From Sphingomonadaceae bacterium (GTDB lineage Bacteria; Pseudomonadota; Alphaproteobacteria; Sphingomonadales; Sphingomonadaceae): a stretch of 38,927 nt of DNA. The notes under the pieces were generated by a model. That model was given only the letters and a program-made list of their open reading frames with translations. It was not told the origin of the DNA and made no database searches. The position numbers were made by a program, and so were the translations under genes. This document shows, one piece after another, positions 7,766-18,953 of this stretch; positions within the stretch are counted from its first letter, which is position 1, and every line of letters starts with the position of its first letter. The DNA lies in NCBI GenBank assembly GCA_021741065.1, contig JAIOYN010000007.1, positions 1-38,927 on the forward strand, written 5' to 3'.

Positions 7766-7785
7766 TGGCCGCCCTTGAACGGCCA
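7766..7785 (+). other. second short stem-loop in the rpoA-rplQ spacer
   Basis: TGGCCG (7766-7771) pairs perfectly with CGGCCA (7780-7785) around an 8-base loop. It follows the 12-bp stem-loop by 12 bases. Together the two structures occupy about half of the 112-base spacer before rplQ. Confidence 0.45.
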
Positions 7786-7832
7786 GGATCGGGGTACCTG
7801 ATACGGCCCCCCTACGAACGAAGGAATGAAAT

Positions 7833-8246
7833 ATGCGCCATAAAGTTGGCCACCGTAAGCTGCAGCGTACCACGTCGCACCGTACTGCTATGCTTCGCAA
7901 CATGGCAGCGTCGCTGATCAAGCACGAACAAATCAAGACGACTTTGCCAAAGGCGAAGGAACTGCGTCCTTATATTGAAAAGCTGATCACGCTTGCGAAA
8001 AAGGGCGGCCTGTCCAACCGTCGCCTTGCGATGAGCCGTTTGATGGATGATACGCAACTGGTGAAATTGTTTGACGAACTGGCAACGCGCTATGCCGACC
8101 GTAGCGGCGGTTACAGCCGTGTTATCAAGGCTGGCTTCCGTGGTTCCGACGCAGCGCCAATGGGCGTCATTGAGCTTGTTGACCGCAATGTAGATGCCAA
8201 GGGCCAAGATAGTGGTCCAGTCGAAGTGCTGGACGACAGCGAGTAA
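7833..8246 (+). CDS. rplQ: 50S ribosomal protein L17
   Basis: A 137-residue protein starting [46 protein letters not shown], the highly conserved L17 N-terminus; the C-terminal part holds [27 protein letters not shown]17 lies near the peptide exit on the 50S back face. It ends with an acidic tail (about 122-137) found in many alphaproteobacterial L17 proteins. AAGGAA lies 6 bases upstream of the ATG. It closes the ribosomal operon, with a strong intrinsic terminator 22 bases after the stop. Confidence 0.97.
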   Translation: MRHKVGHRKLQRTTSHRTAMLRNMAASLIKHEQIKTTLPKAKELRPYIEKLITLAKKGGLSNRRLAMSRLMDDTQLVKLFDELATRYADRSGGYSRVIKAGFRGSDAAPMGVIELVDRNVDAKGQDSGPVEVLDDSE

Positions 8247-8268
8247 ACGCGTCGCACTTGAGAGCTTC

Positions 8269-8302
8269 AAAAGGGCGGTATCCGAGAGGGTGCCGCCCTT
8301 TT
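8269..8302 (+). terminator. intrinsic terminator of the ribosomal protein operon
   Basis: AAAAGGGCGG (8269-8278) pairs with CCGCCCTTTT (8293-8302) over a 14-base loop; the GC stem followed by the U-tract is a textbook rho-independent terminator placed directly after rplQ. The remaining 190 bases to the next gene show no further structure or gene. Confidence 0.9.
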
Positions 8303-8493
8303 CATTTGCGTCAGGCTTTAGGGTTGCGACTGTTACATCCGCCGTGTTCAGCAACTCAGCGATGCGCGAAAGCTGACCGAAAAATTCGACGAAATAGCGA
8401 TTTTAACGCGCGGATGGCGCGCAATATAGTTGGCGTTATCTGGCTGAAGCTTTAGGCCTAGGATAAAGAATTGAGAGTTGGGGAAATGAATTT

Positions 8494-10650
8494 ATGCGAA
8501 ATGCACTTTTGCTTGGGGCGGCGATCATGATGATGCCCATGTCGTCAATGGCCGTCGCCGAAGATGCGGCGAATGCCGACGTCGCGGTTAAACTGCAATA
8601 TCCAAAAACGAAGACCGTAAATGTCGTTGATGAACAATTTGGGATAAAGGTTGCGGACCCCTATCGCTGGCTTGAGGATGATGTCCGCGTGAACGCCGAA
8701 GTCGCGGATTGGGTGGCGTCACAAAATACCGTCACCGACGCTTATCTGGAAACTTTGCCGGGCAAGAAAATCCTTGCCGACCGGATGAAGAAGCTGTTCG
8801 ATTATGAACGCTTTGGCTTACCCGAAAAGGCGGGTGGCTATTATTTCTTTAACAAGAATGACGGGCTGCAAAACCAGTCTGTTCTATATGTCCGCAAGGG
8901 TCTAGATGGCGCCGATCGTATGTTACTTGACCCGAATGGCTGGGCAAAGGATGGCGCGACCGCACTGGATAGCTGGGTGCCGTCCCAAAACGGCAAGCTG
9001 CTCGCTTATGCTATTCAGGACGGTGGTTCCGACTGGCGCACAATCAAGGTGTTGGATACCGCGACGGGCAAAGTTTTGGCCGACGAAATCAAATGGGCCA
9101 AATTCACCAACATCAGCTGGGTTGGTAATAAAGGGTTTCTCTATTCGCGTTTTGCCGAACCAAAAGAAGGCGCGGCATTCCAGCAGTTGAATTATAACCA
9201 GACGGTTTACTATCATAAAATCGGCACCCCACAGTCGGACGACAAAGCGATTTACGCAACACCCGAGAAGCCCGAATATGGGCATAGCGCGCAGGTGACG
9301 CATGATGGCAAATGGGCGGTGATCACTACCTCGTCCGGCACCGATGAAAAATATGAGCTGCACATCATGCCGCTTGGCAAAAACCCGACTTGGAAGGCGC
9401 AGCCTTTGGTCAAGGGATTAGAGCATGACTGGGGCCTGATCGAAGGCATGGGCAACACATTGTGGTTCACCACGAACAAGGATGCACCGAAGCTAAAAGT
9501 TGTGCGCGTCGACCTTGGAGCGAAGGCGCCGGTATTTACCGACGTTATTCTGGAGCGCGCAGAAACGCTGTCGCGGGCGCAAATCGTCGGCAATCGCATG
9601 ATCCTGTCGTACATCAAGGACGCCAAATCGATGGCATTGATGACGAACCTTGCTGGGCAGCCTGTGCAGGAAATCCAACTCAACGCGATTGGCACTGCCA
9701 GCGGCTTTTCGGGTACGCCGGGCGACGCGGAAACATTTTATGGATTCTCCAGCTTTAATCAGCCGGGCGCCGTCTACCGATTTGACAGCAACAGCGGGAC
9801 ATCGACGCCATTTGCGGAGCCGAAGTTGAGCTTCAGCCCGCAAGACTTCAACGTCAGCCAAGTATTTTACCCGTCAAAGGATGGCACGAAGATTCCGATG
9901 TTCATCGTGCATAAGAAGGACGTTGATCTGTCCCAAGGCGCGCCGACATTGTTGTATTCTTATGGCGGGTTCAACATTTCCCAGACGCCAACATATTCGG
10001 CAACGCGAATGGCTTGGCTTCAGTCTGGCGGTGTATTTGCACTGGCGAACATCCGTGGTGGCGGGGAATATGGCAAGCCATGGCATGATGCAGGTCGCCT
10101 GATGAACAAGCAAAACGTGTTTGACGATTTTGCAGCAGCAGCGGAATATCTGATCGCCAGTGGCATTTCGGCCAAGGGCAAAATTGCGATCGAAGGCCGT
10201 TCCAATGGTGGCTTGCTGGTGGGGACCTCTTTGAACCAGCGCCCTGACCTATTTGCGGCCGGACATGCCGCTGTGGGCGTTATGGACATGGTCCGCTTTG
10301 ACCGGTTTACCGCAGGCCGCTATTGGGTCGATGATTATGGTTATCCGAATAAGGAAGCCGATTTCAAGATGCAGATGACCTATTCCCCCTATCACAACAT
10401 CAAATCGGGTGTCGAATATCCGGCTGTGATCGTTTCGACCGCTGACACCGACGACCGCGTTGTCCCGGGCCATAGCTTCAAATATATCTCGGCCCTTCAA
10501 GCCGCAGAAACCGGAAGCAAGCCGAAAATCATCCGCATTGAAAGCCGCGCAGGCCACGGGTCGGGTAAACCAACGGACAAGGTGATCGATGAATATTCGG
10601 ATATTTACGCATTCCTGGCCAAGTGGACGGGTCTCAAACTAACTAATTGA
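8494..10650 (+). CDS. secreted S9A-family prolyl oligopeptidase
   Basis: A 718-residue serine peptidase with an N-terminal signal sequence (about residues 1-23), so probably periplasmic. The start DPYRWLEDDVRVNAEVADWVASQN is typical of S9A enzymes, which cleave after proline in short peptides. Order: N-terminal segment, seven-bladed propeller (about 95-430), then the C-terminal alpha/beta hydrolase domain. The triad is visible: S570 in GRSNGG, D653 in TDDRVVPGHS and H688 in AGHGSGKP; the GGGEYG loop is also present. The length matches the family (about 690-730). The gene is flanked by 247 and 216 bases without genes and is probably monocistronic. Sphingomonads typically carry many S9 peptidases. 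Confidence 0.92.
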   Translation: MRNALLLGAAIMMMPMSSMAVAEDAANADVAVKLQYPKTKTVNVVDEQFGIKVADPYRWLEDDVRVNAEVADWVASQNTVTDAYLETLPGKKILADRMKKLFDYERFGLPEKAGGYYFFNKNDGLQNQSVLYVRKGLDGADRMLLDPNGWAKDGATALDSWVPSQNGKLLAYAIQDGGSDWRTIKVLDTATGKVLADEIKWAKFTNISWVGNKGFLYSRFAEPKEGAAFQQLNYNQTVYYHKIGTPQSDDKAIYATPEKPEYGHSAQVTHDGKWAVITTSSGTDEKYELHIMPLGKNPTWKAQPLVKGLEHDWGLIEGMGNTLWFTTNKDAPKLKVVRVDLGAKAPVFTDVILERAETLSRAQIVGNRMILSYIKDAKSMALMTNLAGQPVQEIQLNAIGTASGFSGTPGDAETFYGFSSFNQPGAVYRFDSNSGTSTPFAEPKLSFSPQDFNVSQVFYPSKDGTKIPMFIVHKKDVDLSQGAPTLLYSYGGFNISQTPTYSATRMAWLQSGGVFALANIRGGGEYGKPWHDAGRLMNKQNVFDDFAAAAEYLIASGISAKGKIAIEGRSNGGLLVGTSLNQRPDLFAAGHAAVGVMDMVRFDRFTAGRYWVDDYGYPNKEADFKMQMTYSPYHNIKSGVEYPAVIVSTADTDDRVVPGHSFKYISALQAAETGSKPKIIRIESRAGHGSGKPTDKVIDEYSDIYAFLAKWTGLKLTN

Positions 10651-10866
10651 TTGTCGATAAAAATTGTGATTCAGATGTCCGGATGCTGGCAAGCCTATTC
10701 AGCGACGGGTCAATGCAAAGTGGCTAGGCCATGGATACATGGAGGCAATGTGGCTTGGTCTGGAGAAAGGCTGAGCCGCTTGTCATTTCCATTTTTCGTC
10801 GCCTTGCGTGTTTTCGCCAAATCGCTTTACTTGCCACGCTAGCCAAAACCCGCCACAGTGCCGCGC

Positions 10867-11088
10867 ATGGCAAATTTGATCGCGTTCCTTCTGGGCCTCA
10901 TTGCCCTTGTTCTGGCCTTCATTGGGTTTATCCCGTTGCTTGGGTGGTTGAACTGGCTGATTATCTTGATCGCGGGTTTAGGTGCCGCATTTGGGTATCT
11001 CTCAGAAAAGAATGCGGGCCGTAACTTCTGCCTCGTTGTGATGGCCATTTGCGTCCTTCGCCTTTGGATGGGTGGCGGGATTATCTGA
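10867..11088 (+). CDS. small membrane protein of unknown function
   Basis: A predicted 73-residue protein, very hydrophobic. Residues about 4-24 (LIAFLLGLIALVLAFIGFIP) and 27-47 form two transmembrane helices, then a short polar stretch (YLSEKNAGRN) and a third short hydrophobic segment (about 55-68). A GTG three codons upstream is an alternative start. No ribosome-binding site is evident. It precedes rarD by 29 bases on the same strand, so the two may be co-transcribed. No family was recognised with certainty; its composition and position make a real gene likely. Confidence 0.6.
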   Translation: MANLIAFLLGLIALVLAFIGFIPLLGWLNWLIILIAGLGAAFGYLSEKNAGRNFCLVVMAICVLRLWMGGGII

Positions 11089-11117
11089 CCCTGAATTGAG
11101 GGCGGGGGCTTCAAAAC

Positions 11118-12014
11118 ATGGCAGTTGATGAAAAAACCGCGCAGCCCAGCGGCCTGCCTTATGCGATTTCAGCTTACCTGATCTGGGGATTTGTCCCCGT
11201 ATATTTCAAGCTCTTGAGCCATGTGCCGCCAATCGCCATTGTGGCCCAGCGAATTTTGTGGTCGATCCCCCTGCTGCTTATCATCATGGCGTTCCGCAAG
11301 CAGTTGCACGAATATACAGCTATCTTCCGGCACAAGGTGCATCTACGCAACTTGCTCGCCTCAGCGCTGCTAATTGCGATCAATTGGCTCATGTACATCT
11401 GGGCCGTTTCGACCAACCACATATTAGCGGCGAGCTTGGGTTATTATCTTAATCCTTTGGTGAACGTGCTTTTGGGCCGTCTGTTTTTGGGTGAGCGACT
11501 TCGTCCGCTGCAAATGGTGGCTGTCGCGGTCGCCGCCATTGGTGTTGCTATCCTTATCGGCGATGCGCTCGACACATTATGGGTCTCGGCGTCCTTGGCC
11601 TTCAGCTTTGGCCTATACGGTCTCATCCGCAAGGTCACACCCGTTGGTTCGGTGCCTGGCCTCGCCATTGAAACGACGTTGCTTGCGCCCTTATCGCTTG
11701 GCGCTGTGCTGTGGTATGCGCAGGCTGGGACGGGCGGATTCGGTGATGATTTAGCGACATCCGGACTTCTGATCCTTGCGGGCGCAGTCACGGCTATCCC
11801 GCTGTTGATGTTCGCAACAGCGGCGCGGCGGATGAGCTATGCCAGCCTCGGCTTCGTGCAATATATCGCGCCATCAATTGTGTTTTTATTGGGGGTCTAT
11901 GTTTATGGCGAGCCGTTAAGCACAACCAAGCTGGCATGCTTCATCCTGATTTGGGGCAGTATTGCAATATTTTGTGCCGATGCGATCAAGACCTATCGGG
12001 GGGCTAAAGCTTAG
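11118..12014 (+). CDS. rarD: EamA/RarD-type drug-metabolite transporter
   Basis: A 298-residue inner-membrane protein with ten hydrophobic segments, in two EamA repeats. The RarD subgroup is indicated by YLIWGFVPVYFKLLSHVPPIAIVAQRILWS near the start, INWLMYIWAVSTNHILAASLGYYLNPLVNVLLG in the middle and RRMSYASLGFVQYIAPSIVFLLGVYVYGEP near the end. RarD is annotated as chloramphenicol-sensitive protein, but its natural substrate is unknown. The start has ATG at 11118 with a G-rich stretch about 15 bases upstream. It converges on pyrC with only 5 bases between the two stop codons. Confidence 0.9.
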   Translation: MAVDEKTAQPSGLPYAISAYLIWGFVPVYFKLLSHVPPIAIVAQRILWSIPLLLIIMAFRKQLHEYTAIFRHKVHLRNLLASALLIAINWLMYIWAVSTNHILAASLGYYLNPLVNVLLGRLFLGERLRPLQMVAVAVAAIGVAILIGDALDTLWVSASLAFSFGLYGLIRKVTPVGSVPGLAIETTLLAPLSLGAVLWYAQAGTGGFGDDLATSGLLILAGAVTAIPLLMFATAARRMSYASLGFVQYIAPSIVFLLGVYVYGEPLSTTKLACFILIWGSIAIFCADAIKTYRGAKA

Positions 12015-12019
12015 TGGGG

Positions 12020-13063
12020 CTAGGCCCTATACCGCCAGCGCAAAGTTTCGCCGGCGTGGAAAGGCACAACAGATAGGCCTTCCAATTCAAGCAGTTCTGG
12101 CACTGGCGTATCGATACGCTCCAAAGTGACGCGGTCTTCATTTAGCGGCAGGCGGTAAAAATGCGGGCCGTTTTCCGATGCGAAGGCTTCAAACTTGTCC
12201 AATGCGCCTTCTTCTTCAAAAACCGCTGCATAGCTTTCCATGGCAAAGGGCGCGTTGAAGATCCCGGCACAGCCACATGCGCTTTCCTTGGCGGATTTGT
12301 CGTGCGGCGCGCTGTCGGTGCCAAGGAAATATTTGGCGCTGCCTGATGTTGCGGCCTTGCGGAGCGCAAGCCTGTGTACTTCGCGTTTCGCCACGGGCAG
12401 GCAATAGGCATGCGGGCGGATGCCACCTTCGAACATGGCGTTGCGGTTGATATGCAAATGCTGCGGCGTGATGGTGGCGGGGATGTTTTCGCTAGCATCG
12501 TCGACAAAGGCGACAGCATCTGCCGTGGTGATATGTTCAAAAACGACGCGCAGCTCGGGCAAGTCGCGCACGAGCTTCGTTAGCGTTCGTTCGATGAACA
12601 CGGCTTCCCGGTCGAATATGTCGACATGTGAATCGGTCACTTCGCCATGAATAAGCAGAGGCATGCCGATGCGCGCCATATGTTCAAGCGCAGGCATGAT
12701 GTTTGCCACATTGGTAACGCCATGCGCGCTTCCGGTGGTCGCATGGGCGGGGTATAATTTCGCCGCGGTAAACACGCCTTCGGAAAAACCACGCGCCAGT
12801 TCGTCGCCGTTCGACGAGTCGGTCAGATAGGCCGTTATCAAAGGCGTAAAGTTGACCCCTTGGGGCACTGCCGCCAATATCCGTTCGCGATAGGCTGCAC
12901 CTGCTTCCACTGTTGTCACTGGCGGTGACAGGTTGGGCATGACAATAGCGCGCGCGAATTGCGCCGCGGTATATGGCACAACACTGCGCATCACAGCGTT
13001 ATCGCGCAAATGGACATGCCAGTCATCGGGACGGCGGATGGAGAGAATCGTCTGGTCGGTCAT
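12020..13063 (-). CDS. pyrC: dihydroorotase (class II, E. coli type)
   Basis: Catalyses reversible ring closure of N-carbamoyl-aspartate to dihydroorotate, the third step of pyrimidine synthesis. At 347 residues it aligns with E. coli PyrC without gaps at the active site: metal ligands H16 and H18 (in HVHLRD), carboxylated K102 (TAAKLYPAH), H139 (LLIHGE), H177 (FEHITT) and D250 (LGTDSAPH) fall at the same numbers. The ATG at 13063 has AAGGGAAG just upstream. It is divergent from the YgfZ-type gene with 38 bases between start codons, so the promoters must overlap. Confidence 0.97.
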   Translation of the reverse strand: MTDQTILSIRRPDDWHVHLRDNAVMRSVVPYTAAQFARAIVMPNLSPPVTTVEAGAAYRERILAAVPQGVNFTPLITAYLTDSSNGDELARGFSEGVFTAAKLYPAHATTGSAHGVTNVANIMPALEHMARIGMPLLIHGEVTDSHVDIFDREAVFIERTLTKLVRDLPELRVVFEHITTADAVAFVDDASENIPATITPQHLHINRNAMFEGGIRPHAYCLPVAKREVHRLALRKAATSGSAKYFLGTDSAPHDKSAKESACGCAGIFNAPFAMESYAAVFEEEGALDKFEAFASENGPHFYRLPLNEDRVTLERIDTPVPELLELEGLSVVPFHAGETLRWRYRA

Positions 13064-13101
13064 GGCTTCCCTTTAGGCGTTCGTCCCCCTATCTGTCACC
13101 T

Positions 13102-13824
13102 ATGCGAAACACCCGTCTATATGACCGACACATCATCCGTTTGTCACCGACTGAGGCTGGGGAGGATGTCCGCCAGTTTCTGCAAGGGCTGGTGACCCAG
13201 GATACTGCGGCTGAGATGCCCTTATGGGCAGGGCTGTTGAGCCCGCAAGGCAAGGCGTTGTTCGATTTTCTGTTATGGGCAGATGGCAACGATGTGCTCA
13301 TCGATTGTGAGAGCATGCAGGCAGAGGCACTTGTGCGGCGGCTGTCAATCTATCGGTTGCGGCGCAAGATTGCGATTGTAATTGATCCGACCTGCGCGGT
13401 CTTTTGGAATGCAGGCAGCCGCGGCGACCCGCGTCATCCCGATATGGGCGAACGGTTGATTGGCACACCCGCAGAAGATAATGTGGACGTCAGCGCTGAA
13501 TATCGGGCACATCGGCTAGCCTTGGGCATCACTGAAGGTGTGGCGGAGCTTGGAAGTGAGCAAACCTTATGGCTGGAGGCGAATGCCGTGGAGTTGAACG
13601 GCGTATCATTTACCAAGGGATGTTATGTCGGGCAGGAAAACACCGCGCGCATGAACTGGCGGCAGAAAGTGAACCGACGGCTGGTAGTCGTACCGTTGGA
13701 ACAGGCCGATATCAGCCGTCAACGCTGCGTCTACCCCGAACTTGGCCTATCGGTAGAATTGCGCCGTGTGGAAGATATGACGACGCTGAAACTGCCGGAA
13801 TGGCAGCGGGCTGCGATCATTTAA
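13102..13824 (+). CDS. ygfZ: YgfZ/GcvT-family tetrahydrofolate-binding protein (Fe-S cluster maintenance)
   Basis: A 240-residue protein with the diagnostic YgfZ motif KGCYVGQE (residues 172-179), whose cysteine is essential in E. coli YgfZ. The N-terminal folate-binding half has LQGLVTQD and PQGKALFDFLLW. YgfZ supports repair or assembly of certain Fe-S enzymes. It is shorter than E. coli YgfZ (326), with a reduced C-terminal beta-barrel, as seen in alphaproteobacterial members. The ATG at 13102 is chosen because earlier in-frame starts lie inside pyrC on the opposite strand. No Shine-Dalgarno is seen; TATCTG sits 6 bases upstream, so a leaderless mRNA is possible. Its stop overlaps that of the RlpA gene. 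Confidence 0.85.
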   Translation: MRNTRLYDRHIIRLSPTEAGEDVRQFLQGLVTQDTAAEMPLWAGLLSPQGKALFDFLLWADGNDVLIDCESMQAEALVRRLSIYRLRRKIAIVIDPTCAVFWNAGSRGDPRHPDMGERLIGTPAEDNVDVSAEYRAHRLALGITEGVAELGSEQTLWLEANAVELNGVSFTKGCYVGQENTARMNWRQKVNRRLVVVPLEQADISRQRCVYPELGLSVELRRVEDMTTLKLPEWQRAAII

Positions 13825-14186
13825 TTCAGCAATTCGAGCTTTACTTTAGCCGTGCCAGTGCGGTGCATGCCAAGTTGCTTGGCTGCTGCATAGGACACAT
13901 CCACAATGCGTGATTTGCCCCAAGGCCCGCGGTCGTTGATACGGACAACAACTTCCTGACCATTGGCCAAGTTTGTAACGGCAACGCGGCTACCAAAAGC
14001 CAAGGTGCGGTGCGCGGCCGTCATGGCGCTAGGATCAAAGCGTTCGCCGCTCGCGGTGCGGCTTCCGCCCAGTTCAGTACCATAATAGCTTGCAACGCCA
14101 GTGCCTATTTCGACACGAGTGTCGCCGGCCTGCGCCAAGACGGGCAGTGCTAGAAATGCCACCATGAAAAACCCGTGTCTGTGCAT
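13821..14186 (-). CDS. rlpA: minimal RlpA-like double-psi beta-barrel protein
   Basis: A 121-residue protein with a signal peptide (MHRHGFFMVAFLALPVLAQA) and then a single RlpA double-psi beta-barrel domain: GVASYYGTELGGSRTASGERFDPSAMTAAHRTLAFGSRVAVTN and VVRINDRGPW. The Asp and His in these motifs are catalytic in RlpA lytic transglycosylases, which cut denuded peptidoglycan. There is no lipobox cysteine and no SPOR domain, so it should be a free periplasmic protein, not a septal lipoprotein. The ATG at 14186 has GGAG 8 bases upstream, and a longer reading upstream adds a non-signal-like stretch. Its last codons overlap the end of the YgfZ gene by 4 bases on the opposite strand. Confidence 0.85.
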   Translation of the reverse strand: MHRHGFFMVAFLALPVLAQAGDTRVEIGTGVASYYGTELGGSRTASGERFDPSAMTAAHRTLAFGSRVAVTNLANGQEVVVRINDRGPWGKSRIVDVSYAAAKQLGMHRTGTAKVKLELLN

Positions 14187-14304
14187 AATGCGTCTCCACC
14201 AAGGGAAGGCGCATATACAAAGCTTTTCATCACGCCAACGACCGAGCGATATGTTGACCAAAAGCTGCGATTATCCGAAAATCTAAGTCCGCTATGCCTG
14301 CCGT

Positions 14305-16916
<2,612 letters not shown>

Positions 16917-17074
16917 GGAAAAGCGGGCTAAAGGCGCGGTTTTTCCACAGTCTTTTGTGGCTGCCAATAACGGGAATATTAACTCCGGAATTGCTGTCGA
17001 TAATTAGGCAATGAAACTTTTGCATATCGCGCTAAGTCTGCAGACCAACCAGCGAACGGGAGATGGGAATTTAC

Positions 17075-18634
17075 ATGTTTATCGATACCGAACTGGAAAA
17101 GTCATTTGGTGATTTCGGCGCGCTCATTGGCGCTTGGGGAGTTGAAAAGCCTGATGTGCGCGCGCTTGCCGATAGTAGTTCGGAACTGACGTGGTGCGAA
17201 GTCGCCAAAGCAACAGCGCGCATAGCCGCACAGCTTCAGCGCGACGGCCTACAGCGGGGGCAGGCGGTTGCTATACTGGGGACTAGCAACATTCCCTATG
17301 CGTTGGTGTATCTTGCCGTTGTGCGCGCAGGGGGCTGTGCTGCACCATTGACCACGTCCGCAACGCCCGCGCAATTGGCCGCGATGTTCAAAGATTCAGG
17401 CGCGATGCATCTGTTTATTGATGCCGCGAAATTGGCTGACATTGAAGGGGTTGGGCTGGGCAATGTCAAAATTGTCATGCTCGACAAGCCCGTTGGCGAC
17501 CATCCGGCACTGACCGACTGGATGGCAGAGGAGAGCGCTAAATTTGACGCGCTGCCGCCCGCCGCGTCGGATCCATTCAACATTATTTATTCGAGCGGGA
17601 CAACGGGAACGCCGAAGGGCATTATTCATTCGCACGGCATGCGCTGGCACCAGATGGCAGGCGGATTCAAGTCAATCTACAGTCGCAACACACGATCGTT
17701 GGTCTCGACGCCTTTATATTCAAACACGACATTGGCGGTATTTCTGCCAACGGTTTGCTATGGCGGCTTTGCCCGGATCATGGAGAAATTTGATGCGCTG
17801 GCCTATCTTGACTATGCGCAGGCCGACCAGACCACGCATACCATGCTGGTGCCCGTACAATATCAACGGCTTATGGCGCATGCCAAATTTGATAGCTACG
17901 ATCTCAGTAAGTTCATCGTAAAATTCTGCACCAGCGCGCCCTTTGCGGCGGAGTTGAAGGCTGATGTGCTTCGGCGTTGGCCGGGCGGCCTTGTCGAAAT
18001 TTACGGCATGACCGAAGGCGGTGTTGTTTGCATGTTGCAGGCCCATCACCATCCCAACAAATTGCACACCGTGGGGCAGCCTGTCACGGGGCATGAACTG
18101 ATCGTATTGGACGAGGATGGCAATCGCCTGCCCGATGGCGCCAAGGGCATATTGACCGGCCGCTCGCCTACAATGATGTCCGGTTACAAAAATCAACCAG
18201 AAAAAACACGTGAGATGGAGTGGCGCGACGAGGAGGGCAATATTTGGCTTAAAACTGGAGACATTGGCATTGTTGACGAGGATGGCTTCGTCTCGATCGT
18301 GGGCCGCGCCAAGGACATGATTATTTCTGGCGGGTTCAATATTTACCCGAAAGACCTCGAGGAATTGTTGGAAGAGCAGCCCGAAGTTGCGGAAGCTGCG
18401 GTGGTTGGCATGCCTTCCGATGCGTGGGGCGAAACGCCCGTTGGCTTTGTGCGGTTGACTGACGAAGCAGCTTCCCTTGTATCCATTCTTGCGCGTGTGA
18501 ATGGGCAGCTTGGTAAGACACAGCGGATTTCGGTGCTCTACACCATCGACGAAATGCCGCGCAGCCATATTGGCAAATTGCTAAAGACCGACTTGCGTGC
18601 TTTGGCGGCAGAGAAGCAAAAAAATGAACAGTGA
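17075..18634 (+). CDS. acyl-CoA synthetase / AMP-dependent ligase
   Basis: A 519-residue ANL-superfamily enzyme that activates a carboxylic acid with ATP and joins it to CoA. The P-loop-like A3 motif SSGTTGTPKG is at residues 173-182; IYGMTEGG (A5), the A7 motif KTGDIG, and the A8 hinge GRAKDMIISGGFNIYPKDLEE follow; the catalytic lysine is K501 in SHIGKLLKTDL. The acid cannot be named from sequence; relatives act on medium or long fatty acids or cyclic acids. The second ATG (17075) is preferred over 17063 because GGGAG and GGGA precede it. It is divergent from gyrB and overlaps the next gene by 11 bases. Confidence 0.9.
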   Translation: MFIDTELEKSFGDFGALIGAWGVEKPDVRALADSSSELTWCEVAKATARIAAQLQRDGLQRGQAVAILGTSNIPYALVYLAVVRAGGCAAPLTTSATPAQLAAMFKDSGAMHLFIDAAKLADIEGVGLGNVKIVMLDKPVGDHPALTDWMAEESAKFDALPPAASDPFNIIYSSGTTGTPKGIIHSHGMRWHQMAGGFKSIYSRNTRSLVSTPLYSNTTLAVFLPTVCYGGFARIMEKFDALAYLDYAQADQTTHTMLVPVQYQRLMAHAKFDSYDLSKFIVKFCTSAPFAAELKADVLRRWPGGLVEIYGMTEGGVVCMLQAHHHPNKLHTVGQPVTGHELIVLDEDGNRLPDGAKGILTGRSPTMMSGYKNQPEKTREMEWRDEEGNIWLKTGDIGIVDEDGFVSIVGRAKDMIISGGFNIYPKDLEELLEEQPEVAEAAVVGMPSDAWGETPVGFVRLTDEAASLVSILARVNGQLGKTQRISVLYTIDEMPRSHIGKLLKTDLRALAAEKQKNEQ

Positions 18635-18914
18635 ATTGGGCCCAGACGTTGCCGCCGTCATCTTTGTTTTGCAGACGGCACTGACGCCCGCAGTATTGTT
18701 TGCCGCGCTGTCCGCCATTTCGGTGTGCGTCATGATTTTCGCGCTGTTTGTGCTAGGACTGACCAATACGCATGCTGCGTGGGTCGCCGTGGCATTTTGC
18801 ATGCTGGCGCTGGCGTTGCTATTGGCCTACTTGTTTCAGTTCGTTCGTGAAATCAGGCTTACAACCTATGCGATTTACGTACCGGAGGAATATCTTGAAT
18901 TACCACCGCCGTAA
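18624..18914 (+). CDS. small DUF2721-like membrane protein
   Basis: A 96-residue membrane protein with an N-terminal segment VIFVLQTALTPAVLFAALSAISV, then two more hydrophobic helices, ending in FVREIRLTTYAIYV. The start (LQ-A--P---L) and the end (F-REIRL-T) resemble DUF2721 proteins, which are usually about 130 residues, but the central charged loop with the TNRLxRIxDRxR-type motif is missing, so it may be a shortened member. The ATG lies inside the last codons of the acyl-CoA ligase (11-base overlap), implying translational coupling. Function unknown. Confidence 0.6.
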   Translation: MNSELGPDVAAVIFVLQTALTPAVLFAALSAISVCVMIFALFVLGLTNTHAAWVAVAFCMLALALLLAYLFQFVREIRLTTYAIYVPEEYLELPPP

Positions 18915-18953
18915 AAACCTGCGGTACGCAAACGACAAATGCCGATTTAGTAC

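Noticed and set aside
8247-8493. Search for a gene or RNA between rplQ and the peptidase gene
   Set aside because: Apart from the terminator at 8269-8302, only short overlapping frames without motifs were seen.
10651-10842. A 63-codon frame starting directly after the prolyl oligopeptidase stop
   Set aside because: It has a TTG start with no ribosome-binding site and no motif. The bases to 10866 look non-coding.
14187-14304. A promoter for RlpA (TTGGCG...TATATG)
   Set aside because: The spacer is only 15 bases, so it was not listed as a feature.
17720-18568. A 282-codon frame antisense to the acyl-CoA ligase
   Set aside because: It is a shadow frame with no domain similarity, within a gene whose catalytic motifs are all present.
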